A stretch of 64,000 nucleotides of DNA from Pithys albifrons albifrons (taxonomy: Eukaryota > Chordata > Aves > Passeriformes > Thamnophilidae). The stretch covers positions 15,157,733-15,221,732 of the forward strand of contig NC_092473.1 of the NCBI RefSeq assembly GCF_047495875.1. Reading direction: 5' to 3'. The position numbers and the translations under genes are program-made. Positions 44,501 through 53,765 of the stretch are shown piece after piece. The notes under the pieces are model-generated. The model saw only the letters and a list, made by a program, of their open reading frames with translations. It was not told the DNA's origin and made no database searches. Within the stretch, counting starts at the first letter, position 1. The number at the start of each line of letters is the position of its first letter.

Positions 44501-47081
44501 AGCATCTCTCCATGTGATTTGAAATACCCTTTTTTTTTCTTGGATAAAATTTCCAATTAAAATCAAAGAAAGCTGAAATTTACAATTGAAAGCACTTCCT
44601 GGAGGTGGGAAGTGTTGTGGGACATGGAAGGGGTTTGGAACAGGCTGCAGAATATTTTCTGCTGCTTTTCAGACCCAGCATTGACTGTCAGAGCAACAGT
44701 GAAAATGCAGAAGTCCAAACCCCCTCTTTGTCATTCCATTTCTCCTGAATTCTGGTCAAACAGGAGGACAAACCCACCCCAACTTCAGCAGGTCCATGAG
44801 CAGATGTTCAGAGGGGCAGAGGGAAAGACCTTTTGGGAACAGAGAAGGACCTTTTGGAGACAGGGAAAGACCTTTTGGAGACAGGGAAAGACCTTTTGGA
44901 GACAGGGAAAGACCTTTTGGAAACAGGGAAGGACCTTTTGGAAACAGGGAAAGACCTTTTGGAAACAGGGAAAGACCTTTTGGAAACAGGGAAATACCTT
45001 TTGAAACAGATCCTGAGATCAGCTCAGTTGATTAAAACTTGGTTGTAACAATGCCAAGGTCATGGGTTCAATCCCCTCTGTGGGCCATTGACTGAAGAGT
45101 TGGACTGAATGATCCTTGGGGGTCCTTCCAACTCAGAACAGTCTGTGAGTCTCTGAGTTCTTGCTCTTGGGTGTCCTCCCCAGACCCTCAAGGACATTGG
45201 AGAGGAGGAAGCCAACATTGTTGCTCTCAAACAAGCCATCAGGGACAAGGAGACCTACCTGAAGGTGGCCCAGACCAGGCTCTACGACAGGTCCTTCAGG
45301 CCCAACGTGGAGCTGTGCAAGGACGAGCCCCAGTTCAGGTGATGCCACCACTTCTCCAAGGGACACTGTCCCACCTGTGTGGGGACTCCCAGCCCTGAGC
45401 TTTGGCTGCTCGTTAGGTGGGGTGTGAGTCACAAATGAGGCTGAAATCACTGCCAGGAGTAGTTTAGTATAAATATTATTGTTATTATAGTTCATTTTTC
45501 ATATTTTATATTGTGTAAAGGATTATTAATATAACATAAAATATATGAAATATAATTAATATACTTAATAGAGTCTCCCTAAATCAGTTCTTGAGGCTCC
45601 CTAAATCAGTTCTTGGGACTCCCTAAATCAGTTCTTGGGACTCCCTAAATCAGTTCTTGGGACTCCCTAAAGCAGTTCTGGGGACTCCCTAAATTAATCC
45701 TTGGGACTTCCTAAATCAATTATTGGATCTCCCTAAATCAGTTCCTGGGACTCCCTAAATCAGTTCCTGGGGCTTCCTAACCCATGGAAGGGTAGGAAAG
45801 TTGACTTTGCTTTTCCTGACCTTCTCTGAGACCTTCCTGACCTTCCCTGAGCTCCTTCCTCCACCTTCCCTGAGCTCCTTCCTCCACCTTCCCTGAGCTC
45901 CTTCCTCCACCTTCCCTGAGCTCCTTCCTCCACCTTCCCTGAGCTCCTTCCTCCACCTTCCCTGAGCTCCTTCCTGACCTTCCCTGAGCTCCTTCCTCAC
46001 CTTCCCTGAGCTCCTTCCTCACCTTCCCTGAGCTCCTTCCTCACCTTCCCTGAGCTCCTTCCTGGCCTTCCCTGAGCTCCTTCCTGACCTTCTCTGAGCT
46101 CCTTCCTGACCTTCCCTGAGCTGCTTCCTGACCTTCCCCTGAGCTGCTTCCTGACCTTCCCCTGAGCTGCTTCCTGACCTTCTCTGAGTCCTTCCTGACC
46201 TTCTCTGTGTCCTTCCTGACCTTCTCTGTGTCCTTCCTGACCTTCTCTGAGCTCCTTCCTGACCTTCTCTGAGCTCCTTCCTGACCTTCTCTGAGCTCCT
46301 TCCTGACCTTCTCTGAGCTCCTTCCTGACCTTCTCTGTGTCCTTCCTGACCTTCCCTGAGCTCCTTCCTGACCTTCTCTGAGCTCCTTCCTGACCTTCTC
46401 TGAGCTCCTTCCTGACCTTCTCTGAGCTCCTTCCTCCACCTTCCCTGAGCTCCTTCCTCCACCTTCCCTGAGCTCCTTCCTCCACCTTCCCTGAGCTCCT
46501 TCCTCCACCTTCCCTGAGCTCCTTCCTCCACCTTCCCTGAGCTCCTTCCTCCACCTTCCCTGAGCTCCTTCCTCCACCTTCCCTGAGCTCCTTCCTCCAC
46601 CTTCCCTGAGCTCCTTCCTCCACCTTCCCTGAGCTCCTTCCTCCACCTTCCCTGAGCTCCTTCCTCCACCTTCCCTGAGCTCCTTCCTCCACCTTCCCTG
46701 AGCTCCTTCCTCCACCTTCCCTGAGCTCCTTCCTCCACCTTCCCTGAGCTCCTCCTGAACAAAGTCCTGATCCTGCAGCTGCTGCTCTTTGTCCTCATTC
46801 CTGTTCACGTCTCTTTGTGCCTCTCCTGCTCTTCCTCATCCCTTCCTGTCATCCCCTTCAGGTTGGTGAGCGAAGTTGAAGAGCTCACAGTGTTCCTGGA
46901 AGCCCTGAAGAGAAAACTGATGGAGTCAGAGCAGTGCCTGAAGCACCTGGAGGAGACCAGGATGAAGCTGGAGAAGGAGATCGCGGTGAAGGCCAACAGC
47001 ATCTCCATCGACAGGGAGAAGTGCTTGCCCTTCCGCATCCACTACCCCGTGGATCTGGAACTGGCCAGCTACAAACAGTGA
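37998..47081 (+). CDS. TEKT4: Tektin-4, copy A, complete six-exon gene
   Basis: Tektins are coiled-coil filament proteins that run inside the A-tubule of axonemal doublet microtubules. Tektin-4 is a ciliary and sperm-flagellar member (family knowledge). I assembled six coding exons: 37998-38516, 40012-40082, 41998-42141, 42686-42908, 45184-45338 and 46862-47081. All introns are GT-AG and the frame stays open to TGA at 47079. The product is 443 residues, close to the ~435 of mammalian tektin-4. Seen in the protein: the N-terminal block FRTSKY at about residues 41-46, the block [10 protein letters not shown] followed by [10 protein letters not shown] near 141-160, and the tektin signature RPNVELCKD at 358-366 (usual form ends CRD). 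Heptad-rich helices fill the rest and there is no signal peptide or membrane segment. The start codon has a strong Kozak context (G at -3, G at +4). Introns 1 and 5 are filled by minisatellites, intron 4 by an LTR-like repeat, a minisatellite and a SINE. Identification as tektin-4 rather than another tektin rests on remembered similarity along the whole length. Confidence 0.95.
38517..39975 (+). repeat. TEKT4 intron 1 array, copy A (amplified exon end plus 20-mer)
   Basis: Nearly all of intron 1 is made of GGGCACTGAGGGCTGGGGTG (variants GGGATGGCACTGAG). Interspersed are about 12 copies of GGTGGAGAGGCAGCTGCTG followed by AAGGTGGGT, the last exon 1 codons with the 5' splice site. Confidence 0.95.
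40012..40082 (+). CDS. TEKT4: TEKT4 copy A exon 2 (codons 174-197)
   Basis: This is a 71-base exon after acceptor TTTTCCTTTAG, encoding [19 protein letters not shown] and following residues. It ends two bases into codon 197, at donor GTAGGA. Confidence 0.93.
40083..41202. other. TEKT4 intron 2, unique part
   Basis: About 1.1 kb of intron without tandem repeats, about 1% different from copy B by eye. Confidence 0.7.
41203..41590 (-). mobile_element. CR1 in TEKT4 intron 2
   Basis: Minus-strand CR1, tail GAATGGTTTGGGGTGGAAAG, through CTTCTCTTCTCCAGGTGACA. Antisense to the gene. Confidence 0.86.
41598..41830 (-). mobile_element. Second CR1 in TEKT4 intron 2
   Basis: Minus-strand CR1 3' fragment ending near ATATCCCACCTAAATCAGTC, about 170 bases before exon 3. 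Confidence 0.85.
41998..42141 (+). CDS. TEKT4: TEKT4 copy A exon 3 (codons 197-245)
   Basis: This 144-base exon follows acceptor TTCCCAG and completes the split Arg codon as CGC. It encodes the block with [16 protein letters not shown], matching the conserved DWSDK region of tektin-4. It ends with two bases of an Asn codon at donor GTGAGT. Confidence 0.94.
42188..42325 (-). mobile_element. CR1 fragment in TEKT4 intron 3
   Basis: Tail AATCATAGAATC, then CTCCCTCTCCAGCTCTCCTG and CTTCTCCAGGCTGAACATCC. The window's final bases (about 63,988-64,000) are the start of its copy B counterpart. Confidence 0.78.
42326..42685. other. Rest of TEKT4 intron 3
   Basis: Unique AT-rich intron sequence; nothing recognised apart from the exon 4 acceptor at its end. 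Confidence 0.6.
42686..42908 (+). CDS. TEKT4: TEKT4 copy A exon 4 (codons 245-319)
   Basis: This is a 223-base exon after acceptor CTTCCTCCAG. It completes codon 245 and encodes [14 protein letters not shown], then a coiled coil ending LEQHLEQ, with donor GTGAGC. Only copy A supplies this exon in the window. Confidence 0.94.
43036..43775 (-). repeat. About 305-bp tandem repeat in TEKT4 intron 4, LTR-like
   Basis: Two full units and a partial one share GTTAAAGGTGAACCAGCAGG, AAAATTATAAGTCAGAGTTA and ATGGAGTTCCACTGTTGGAT. The minus-strand reading ends with an ATTAAA signal, then a short stretch ending near CA, which resembles the 3' end of an avian endogenous retroviral LTR. I see no retroviral genes. 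Confidence 0.6.
43776..44820. other. TEKT4 intron 4, middle part
   Basis: 43,776-44,345 may belong to the same LTR-like element, since composition and context continue. 44,345-44,820 is unique AT-rich intron. No gene recognised. Confidence 0.4.
44821..45008 (+). repeat. 21-bp array in TEKT4 intron 4
   Basis: About nine units of GACCTTTTGGAAACAGGGAA (variant GGAGACAGG). Confidence 0.93.
45020..45160 (+). mobile_element. TguSINE1-like SINE in TEKT4 intron 4
   Basis: Plus strand: head AGCTCAGTTGATTAAAACTT, B-box GGTCATGGGTTCAATCCC, tail AGAGTTGGACTGAATGATCC and CAGTCTGTGAGTCTCTGAG. It ends about 23 bases before exon 5. Confidence 0.8.
45184..45338 (+). CDS. TEKT4: TEKT4 copy A exon 5 with tektin signature (codons 320-371)
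   Basis: This is a 155-base exon after acceptor GTCCTCCCCAG. It encodes [19 protein letters not shown] and then the tektin signature nonapeptide RPNVELCKD (residues 358-366). It ends two bases into an Arg codon at donor GTGATG. A SINE ends only about 20 bases upstream of the exon. Confidence 0.95.
45339..45570. other. TEKT4 intron 5, AT-rich start
   Basis: Includes a TATAAATATT-rich stretch at 45,465-45,560; nothing else recognised. Confidence 0.5.
45571..45782 (+). repeat. 22-bp array in TEKT4 intron 5
   Basis: About nine units of CTCCCTAAATCAGTTCTTGG plus GA, with variants near the right end. Confidence 0.93.
45815..46755 (+). repeat. 22/23-bp array in TEKT4 intron 5
   Basis: About 42 units of ACCTTCCCTGAGCTCCTTCC plus TCC or TG. 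TCTCTGAG variants are confined to the middle (46,080-46,440), flanked by homogeneous CCCTGAG blocks. Confidence 0.95.
46862..47081 (+). CDS. TEKT4: TEKT4 copy A exon 6 and stop (codons 371-443)
   Basis: This is the final coding exon, after acceptor ATCCCCTTCAG. It encodes a leucine-heptad coiled coil ([15 protein letters not shown]), then the C-terminus ending ELASYKQ, with TGA at 47079-47081. The 940-bp intron 5 minisatellite stops about 105 bases upstream. Confidence 0.95.
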
Positions 47082-47182
47082 CTTTCTGCAGACCTGGGGG
47101 GGGATGGAGCTGCTTCTTTTCTGTTCACCATTGGCAAGGGTGCAAAAAAAGGTTAGGAAAAATCTAGAATCTTTGATACAAA

Positions 47183-47188
47183 AATAAA
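47183..47188 (+). terminator. Probable TEKT4 poly(A) signal
   Basis: AATAAA lies 102 bases after the TEKT4 stop codon, a usual distance for a short 3' UTR. No transcript data are available here to confirm use. Confidence 0.65.
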
Positions 47189-47214
47189 TGGATTTTATTT
47201 ACGGAATTGCGGCG

Positions 47215-48190
47215 TCCGTTGGGGTTTGTTCCGCTTGAAGTCAAGTGGGAACTGAAATCCTGCCTGAAAATGAACATGGCCTTGAGTCTCACCTTAACAC
47301 TTCTGGAGAACCTGTAATATTTGTGCATAATGTGTCACATTTGGGGGGTTTCACCCCAATAATTAAATACTGTGAGTGAATATTGAGTGGGAATAATAAT
47401 GTATTCCACTTAAACTTAAGTGGGAACTGAAATCCTGCCTGAAAATGAACATGGCTTTGAGTCTCACCTTAAAACTTCTGGAGAACCTCTATATGGTGAG
47501 TTTGAAACAGGTTAAAGAGAGTTCATTATATCTGCAATGTATCATTTGTGCATAATCTGTTATATTTGGGGGGTTTACCCCAATAATTAAATACTGTGAG
47601 TGAATATTGAGTGGGAATAATAATTTGTTCTGCTTAAATTTAAGTGGGAACTGAAATCCTGCCTTAAAATGAACATGGCTTTGAGTCTGACCTTAAGACT
47701 TCTGGAGAATCTCTATATGGTGAGTTTAAACCAGCTTAAAGGTAGTTTATTATCTCTGCAATGTATCATTTGTGCATAATGTGTCATATTTGGGGGTTTC
47801 ACCTCAATAATGTGAGTATTTAGTGGGAATAATAACAATTTGTTCCACTTAAACTTAAGTGGGAACTGAAATCCTGCCTTAAAATGATCATGGCTTTGAG
47901 TCTGACCTTAAGACTTCTTGACAACCTTTATATGGTGAGTTTAAACCAGCTTAAAGGTACTTCATTATCTCTGCAATGTATCATTTGTGCATAATGTGTC
48001 ATATTTGGGGGTTTCACCTTAATAATGTGAGTATTTAGTGGGATTAATAACAATATTCACTGTGTTTTATTCTACTTAAATTTAAGTGGAAACTTAAGTC
48101 CTGCCTTAAAATGAACATGGCTTTGAGTCTTCCCTTAAAACTTCTGGAGAACCTCTACATGGTGAGTTTGAAACCCCTTAAAGGTACTTC
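47215..48190 (+). repeat. Five-unit tandem repeat downstream of TEKT4
   Basis: Units of about 175-227 bp start near 47,229, 47,404, 47,626, 47,843 and 48,070. They share GGGAACTGAAATCCTGCCT and GTATCATTTGTGCATAATGT. Two units carry the perfect palindrome CCACTTAAACTTAAGTGG. Confidence 0.92.
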
Positions 48191-48214
48191 ATGGCATCTG
48201 TTTTGATGCTTCCA

Positions 48215-49030
48215 GCAGAGGATTCCTGGTTGGCAGGGTGGGATCCTCCTGGCCCAGGGAGCAGCCCTGCCCTCCACGGGGTCTGCAGGATCCAGGCCAA
48301 GATCCCCTTGGCCTTCTTGGCCACCTGGGCACACTGGTGGCTCCTGTTGAGCTTCCTGTCCCTCAGTCCCCCCAGGTCCCTCTGCCTGGCTGCTCTCCAG
48401 CCACTCTGTGCCCAGCCTGGAGCGCTGCAGGGGTTGGGGTGGCCAAAGGGCAGGACCTGCACTTGGCCTTGGTGAACTTCATCCCATTGGAATCAGCCCA
48501 TCCCTCCAGCCTGTCCAGGTCCCTCTGCAGAGCCCTCCAGCCTGTCCAGGTCCCTCTGCAGAGCCCTCCAGCCTGTCCAGGTCCCTCTGCAGAGCCCTCC
48601 AGCCTGTCCAGGTCCCTCTGCAGAGCCCTCCTGCCTGTCCAGGTCCCTCTGCAGGTCCCTCCTGCCTTCCAGCAGGTCGACACTCCCTCCCAACTTGGTG
48701 TCATCAGCAAATTTGCTGCTGATGGACTCAATCCCCTCATCCAAATCATCACTAAAGATGTTAAACAGGACAGGACCCAACACAGACCCCTGGGGACACC
48801 ACTGGTGACCAGCTGGATGCAGCTCCATTCACCAGCACTCTCTGGGCCCTCCAGGCAGCTCCTGACCCAGCAGAGGGGACACCTGTCCAGGCCATGGGCC
48901 ACCAGCTTTGCCAGGACTATGTTATGGGAGATGGTGTCAAAGGCCTTGCTGAAGTCCAGGCAGACACACCCAGAGCCTTCCCCTCATCCACCAGGTGGGT
49001 CACCTGATGGTAAAGAGAGATCAGGTTGGT
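48215..49030 (-). mobile_element. CR1 with decayed reverse-transcriptase end
   Basis: The minus-strand translation contains [12 protein letters not shown] and FADDTKLGG, hallmarks of the CR1 ORF2 reverse transcriptase (the F/YADD catalytic motif). It then runs downstream with frameshifts into MKFTKAKCR. A 31-bp tandem expansion breaks the frame. It is a dead LINE fragment; no intact ORF2 remains. Confidence 0.85.
48505..48652 (-). repeat. 31-bp array inside the CR1 coding remnant
   Basis: About five units of CCTGTCCAGGTCCCTCTGCA plus GAGCCCTCCAG. Because 31 is not a multiple of three, it shifts the RT reading frame at each unit. Confidence 0.92.
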
Positions 49031-49615
49031 AAATATGTTTATTATAAAGAAATATAATAAATTATTATATATCAATATATTATATTTATAATATAATAGT
49101 TCTTATAATTATTATATTATTTATTATTATTTATTATAATTTGTTATTTATTATATATTATTTATTATATTTAATATATTTATTTGTTTACTTATTTATA
49201 TATACATACATATAAATATATATATGAATATATATATATATAAATATAAATATAAGTATAATATAAATATAAATGTAAGTATAATATAAATATAAATATA
49301 AATATAAGTATAAATGTAAGTATAAATATAAATATAAATATGAATTTAGATAGGAATATAAATATAAATATAAGTATAATATAAATACAAGTATAAATAT
49401 AAATATAGATATGAATATAAATATATATATGAATATAAATATAAGTATAAATATAAGTATAATTAAAATATAAATATAAATATAAGTATAAATATAAATA
49501 TAAATATAAACATAATATAAATATAAATATAAATATAAATATAATATAAATATAAATATAATATAAATATAAATATAATATAAATATAAACATATATACA
49601 CACATAAATATAACT
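49031..49615. repeat. AT-only microsatellite block
   Basis: About 580 bases of nearly pure A/T, mostly TATAAATATAAG-type repeats with alternating TA runs. Tyr/Ile-rich translations of it are not genes. Confidence 0.93.
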
Positions 49616-50067
49616 AAAATCTGAGGCCTCAGCCACTGCTGGAACAGAATCCATTGAGCTGCTGGAGGTTTAAACCCTTTTTCTTCAGCTCCACGTTGTA
49701 TGAACAGATCATGACATTGAAAAGAGGCTGAGGAATGACTGAAAAGGGAAAATCAGCCCCAATCCCTCTTTGCAGCGAGAGGAAAGTGCCAGCACTGCCC
49801 CCACTGACATTCCTGTCAGGGAATGCTTTAATTGTTCTCCTCTGACACTTCAATTACATGTTTTCTGTAAATAAATGGCAGTTTGGGGATCCTCCTGAAT
49901 TGGGATTTTGCCTTCAGAGCCTCATTTTCCCCCTTGTTGATGCTCCAGCTCTGCTTCCACCCCCCTGTGCTGCCACTCAGGCTTTGCCAGAGGCAAAGGA
50001 GACTCCAGGGTTTCTTCCAGCTTCCATTTGGCAGCAAAAAGAAATATTTATTTATATCCAAACCAGA
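49616..50067. other. Unique sequence at the right end of duplicon A
   Basis: No gene recognised. Not seen again in the window. Confidence 0.45.
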
Positions 50068-50450
50068 ATCCTGGAATGGTTTGGGTTGGAAGGGACCACA
50101 AAGCCCACCCAGTGCCAGCCCTGCCCTGGGCAGGGACACCTCCCACCAGCCCAGGCTGCTCCAAGCCCTGTCCAGCCTGGCCTGGGACACTCCCAGGGCT
50201 GGGGCAGCCACAGCTTCTCTGGGCACCTGTGCCAGGGCCTGCCCACCCTCCCAGTGGGGAATTCCTTCCCAATATCCCATCCATCCCTGCCCTCTGGCAG
50301 TGGGAAGCCATTCCCTGTGCCCTGTCCCTCCAACCCTTGTCCCCAGTCCCTCTCCAGCTCTCCTGGAGCCCCTTCAGGCCCTGCCAGGGGCTCTCAGGTG
50401 TCCTTGGAGCCTTCTCTTCTCCAGGTGATGCCCCAGCTCTCCCAGCCTGG
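50068..50450 (-). mobile_element. CR1 LINE 3' fragment
   Basis: Minus-strand CR1 with tail AATGGTTTGGGTTGGAAGGG; belongs to the right end of duplicon A. Confidence 0.85.
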
Positions 50451-50467
50451 CTTCAGACCAGAGGGAT

Positions 50468-50820
50468 CCAGAATTCTGGAATGGTTTGGGGTGGAAAGGA
50501 CCTCAAAGCCCACCCAGTGCCACCCCTGCCATGGGCAGGGACACCTCCCACCAGCCCAGGGTGCTCCAAGCCCTGTCCAGCCTGGTCTGGGACACTCCCA
50601 GGGCTGGGGCAGCCACAGCTTCTCTGGGCACCTGTGCCAGGGCCTGCCCACCCTCCCAGTCAGCAATTCCTTCCCAATATCCCAGTGTCAGTGGGAAGCC
50701 ATTCCCCTTGGCCTGTTCCTCCACAGTCTTGTCCAAAATCTTTCTCTGGTTCTTTTGGAGCCTCTTTAGGCACTCAAAGGGGCTCCAAGGTGTCCCTGGA
50801 GCCTTCTCTTCTCCAGGGTG
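50468..50820 (-). mobile_element. CR1 at the A/B junction
   Basis: Its left end (GTTTGGGGTGGAAAGGACCT) differs from the left edge of duplicon A. From about 50,508 onward it matches 27,311 onward, including CAGTGTCAGTGGGAAGCC. It is therefore the likely hybrid element at the duplication breakpoint. Confidence 0.83.
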
Positions 50821-50907
50821 AAATCAAGGAGAGGGAATTGGATCCCTCTGGATTTCCTGTTATTCTGGAAGGGGCAGTGAAATGGGAGGATGTTTGTGAG
50901 CCACAGA

Positions 50908-51452
50908 GTCACAGAATGGTTTGGGTTTGAAGGGACCTCAAAGCCCACCCAGTGCCACCCCTGCCATGGGCAGGGACACCTCCCACCAGCCCAGGGTGCT
51001 CCAAGCCCTGTCCAACCTGGCCTGGGACACTCCCAGGGCTGGGGCAGCCACAGCTTCTCTGGGCACCTGTGCCAGGGCCTGCCCACCCTCCCAGCCAGCA
51101 ATTCCTTCCCAATATCCCACCTAACCCTTCCTGGCAATGGGAAGCCATTCCCCTTGGCCTGTCCCACATCCCTCTCCAGCTCTCCTGGAGCCCCTTTAGG
51201 CTCTGGAAGGGGCTCTCAGCTCTCCCTTCTCCAGGTGAGCCCCCCCAGCTCTCCCAGCCTGGTCCAGCCCTTTCATCTGTATCCATATTTTCCTATCCAT
51301 CCCCATTCCTGGAACAAGGCAGTTCCCTGGAGCTGCTTTCCCTGCTGTTTGCCCCACACCCCCTTTCCTGCTCTCCCCTTCAGCATTTTCTCTCTGCTGA
51401 CACCACAGAGCAGCAGCTTCAGTGACCCTGGGACAGCTCCTGTGCCTCTGAG
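50908..51452 (-). mobile_element. CR1 plus attached segment, copy B
   Basis: Counterpart of 27,712-28,256, with GGGACAGCTCCTG instead of GTGACAGCTCCTG near the end. Confidence 0.84.
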
Positions 51453-52306
51453 TCCTTCTGATGTCAGAATGGAGTAATTGTTTGACAAAACTCGACTTTG
51501 CTGCGAGGCCTCAATGAATTTTTTAACAGTAAGAAAGTAATTGTGGATTTATTGGTGCTCTCAACACCTTGGGGAAGATCCAGAGTTCCACTTGGGACCA
51601 CTTAAGGATTTAGTGCTTTGCAGGGGATGATTGGGGAGCACAGATTAATTAACACTTACCCAAGGGTTGAGCCACCTCCCCTTTTTCTTTCCATTCCTGT
51701 GGATTTTGGGGACACTGGGGTGTCTCTCTCTGGGGACACAAACCTGGCTTGGCCCTCCCTGTGCCACCCTCCCAGCAGTGCCCTCCCCCTGCCCCTTGGC
51801 ACTCCCTCACACACTTTTATCTGCAGCAAAGTGGAGCAAAAGGGCTGCTGTGAAATCCTTGGAAGCTGCTGAATTAATATTGCCTGGCAAGCTGTTATGT
51901 ATTTTTTATTACTGAGATAGTAAAATATTGAAATGGCTTCTGACAGAGAGAGAGGAGCAAAGGAAAACACCCAGGAGAAATTATTTTATCTCCGAGGCTT
52001 TAATTGAATGGTGTAAAACACTTTTATGGCAAAGAAAGATGATTTATTTGCCTCTATGATCATCTGTACTGGAAGAGAAGCCTCTCTGGAAGAGCTTTCC
52101 CACCCTCTGTTTACCTGTGAGGTACCTGAGGGTTCTGCTCCAAGGATGGGTGTGTTTTCCCCTCTCCACCTTTTTTGTTGTCTTTCCACTGCCTAAAATC
52201 TCATTTTTGACTCTGCAATGGGTTTGTAACCCACAGGGAGCAGAGGAAGGTGGGGAGGAGGAGCCCAGGATGCTCCTCAGCACCTGCACCTTGTTGTGAG
52301 AATAAT
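51453..52306. other. Unique sequence of duplicon B, no gene seen
   Basis: Copy of 28,257-29,112 with a few substitutions and a small deletion (GCTGTGGTT missing near 52,207). Confidence 0.5.
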
Positions 52307-52443
52307 CCCAGACTGTTCTGAGCTGGAAGGACCCACAAGGATCAGCGAGTCCAACTCTTCAGTCAGTGGCCCACAGAGGGGATTGAACCCCTGACCTTGG
52401 CATTGTTACAGCCAAGTTCTAACCAACTGAGCCAATCCTGGTG
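52307..52443 (-). mobile_element. TguSINE1-like SINE, copy B
   Basis: Counterpart of 29,113-29,262, including the minus-strand B-box and CR1-like tail. Confidence 0.8.
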
Positions 52444-52606
52444 GGATTGAACCCAACCTGGCCTTGGACACTCCCAGGGCTGGGGCAGCCAGAGCTTCTC
52501 TGGGCACCTGTGCCAGGTGATGCCTTCATGGAACTGGTGATTTTGATGCTGATCCAGGTTTTAACCCAGATTGACTCCCATTCTCCAGAAGGAGCTCTTT
52601 GCATTC

Positions 52607-52896
52607 CTTCCCTCCCCTGCTTTTCCCATCCCTTCCCTCTCCTGCCCTTTCCGTCCCTTCCCTCTCCTGCCCTTTCCGTCCCTTCCCTCTCCTGCCCTTC
52701 CCGTCCCTTCCCTCTCCTGCCCTTCCCGTCCCTTCCCTCTCCTGCCCTTCCCGTCCCTTCCCTCTCCTGCCCTTCCCGTCCCTTCCCTCTCCTGCCCTTC
52801 CCGTCCCTTCCCTCTCCTGCCCTTCCCGTCCCTTCCCTCTCCTGCCCTTCCCGTCCCTTCCCTCTCCTGCCCTTCCCGTCCCTTCCCTCTCCAGCC
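52607..52896 (-). repeat. 25-bp minisatellite, copy B (about 11 units)
   Basis: Same array as 29,409-30,362 but 3.3 times shorter. Nearly every unit reads CCCGTCC where copy A reads CCCATCC. The right flank keeps AAGACGTGTTTGCTTTTCC, lost in A. Confidence 0.95.
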
Positions 52897-52939
52897 CTAA
52901 GACGTGTTTGCTTTTCCTTCTCCTCACCTTTTCTTTGTA

Positions 52940-53765
52940 GGGAAACCACTGGTTAGTGAGGGGATTTTTAGGGATGAGGGTTTTTTAGGGAATTCTCCAC
53001 AGGGTGAGGAGGAACATCCTCTGTTCAAGGAAACTACTTGTTAGTGGACTTTTTTTTAGGGAATTCTACACAGGATCAGGAGGAACATCCTGTGCTCAGG
53101 GAAACCACTTGTTAGTGAGGGGGGTTTTAGGGATGAGGGTTTTTTAGGGAATTCTGCACAGGATGAGGAGGAACATCCTTTGTCCAAGGAAACCACTTGT
53201 TAGTGAGGGGTTTTTTTAGGGAATTCTGTGCAGGATCGGAAGGAACATCCTGTGCTCAGGGAGACCACTTGTTAGTGGTGCTTTTTTTAGGGAATTCTGC
53301 CCAGGATCAGGAGGAACACCCTGTATTCAAGGAAAGAACTTGTTAATGAGGGGTTTTTTAGGGAATTCTGCACAGGATGAGGAGGAACATCCATTGTTGA
53401 AGGAAATCACTTGTTAATGGATTTTTTTTTTTTAGGGAATTCTGCACAGGATGAGGAGGAACATCCTGTGCTCAGGGAAACCACTGGCTAGTGGATTTTT
53501 TAGGGAATTCTGCACAGGATCAGGAGGAACATCCTGTGCTCAGGGAAACCACTTTGTAGTGAGGGGGTTTTAGGGATGAGGGTTTTTTAGGGAATTCTGC
53601 ACAGGATGAGGAGGAACATCCTCTGTTCAAGGAAAGCACTTGTTAATGAGGGTTTTTTAGGGAATTCTGCACAGGATCAGGGGGAACATACTGTGCTCAG
53701 GGAAACCACTTGTTAATGGATTTTTTTTTTTTAGGGAATTCTGCACAGGATGAGGAGGAACATCC
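52940..53765 (+). repeat. About 75-bp tandem repeat, copy B (about 11 units)
   Basis: Units with TTAGGGAATTCTGCACAGG, AGGAGGAACATCCTGTGC and GGGAAACCACTTGTTAGTG, against three units in copy A. Confidence 0.92.

Larger units (their letters stand above)
27297..50490 (+). repeat. Duplicon A (about 23.2 kb, head-to-tail with B)
   Basis: Sequence from about 27.3 kb onward reappears from about 50.5 kb in the same order and orientation. The offset is 23,197 at the left end. It falls to 22,077 at TEKT4 exon 1 and 21,799 at exon 3, because internal arrays differ in length. The left edge of A and the A/B junction both fall inside CR1 elements in the same orientation. This unit contains the full TEKT4 gene. 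Confidence 0.9.

Noticed and set aside
48363..48902. Active LINE reverse-transcriptase gene
   Set aside because: The RT motifs are split over frames, most of ORF2 is missing and a 31-bp expansion breaks the frame.
49031..49615. Replication origin or a membrane protein gene
   Set aside because: Pure A/T repeat; the Tyr/Ile-rich translations are artefacts and there is no origin-specific evidence.
52940..53765. Interstitial telomere repeat
   Set aside because: TTAGGG occurs once per 75-bp unit as part of TTTTTAGGGAATTC and is never in tandem.
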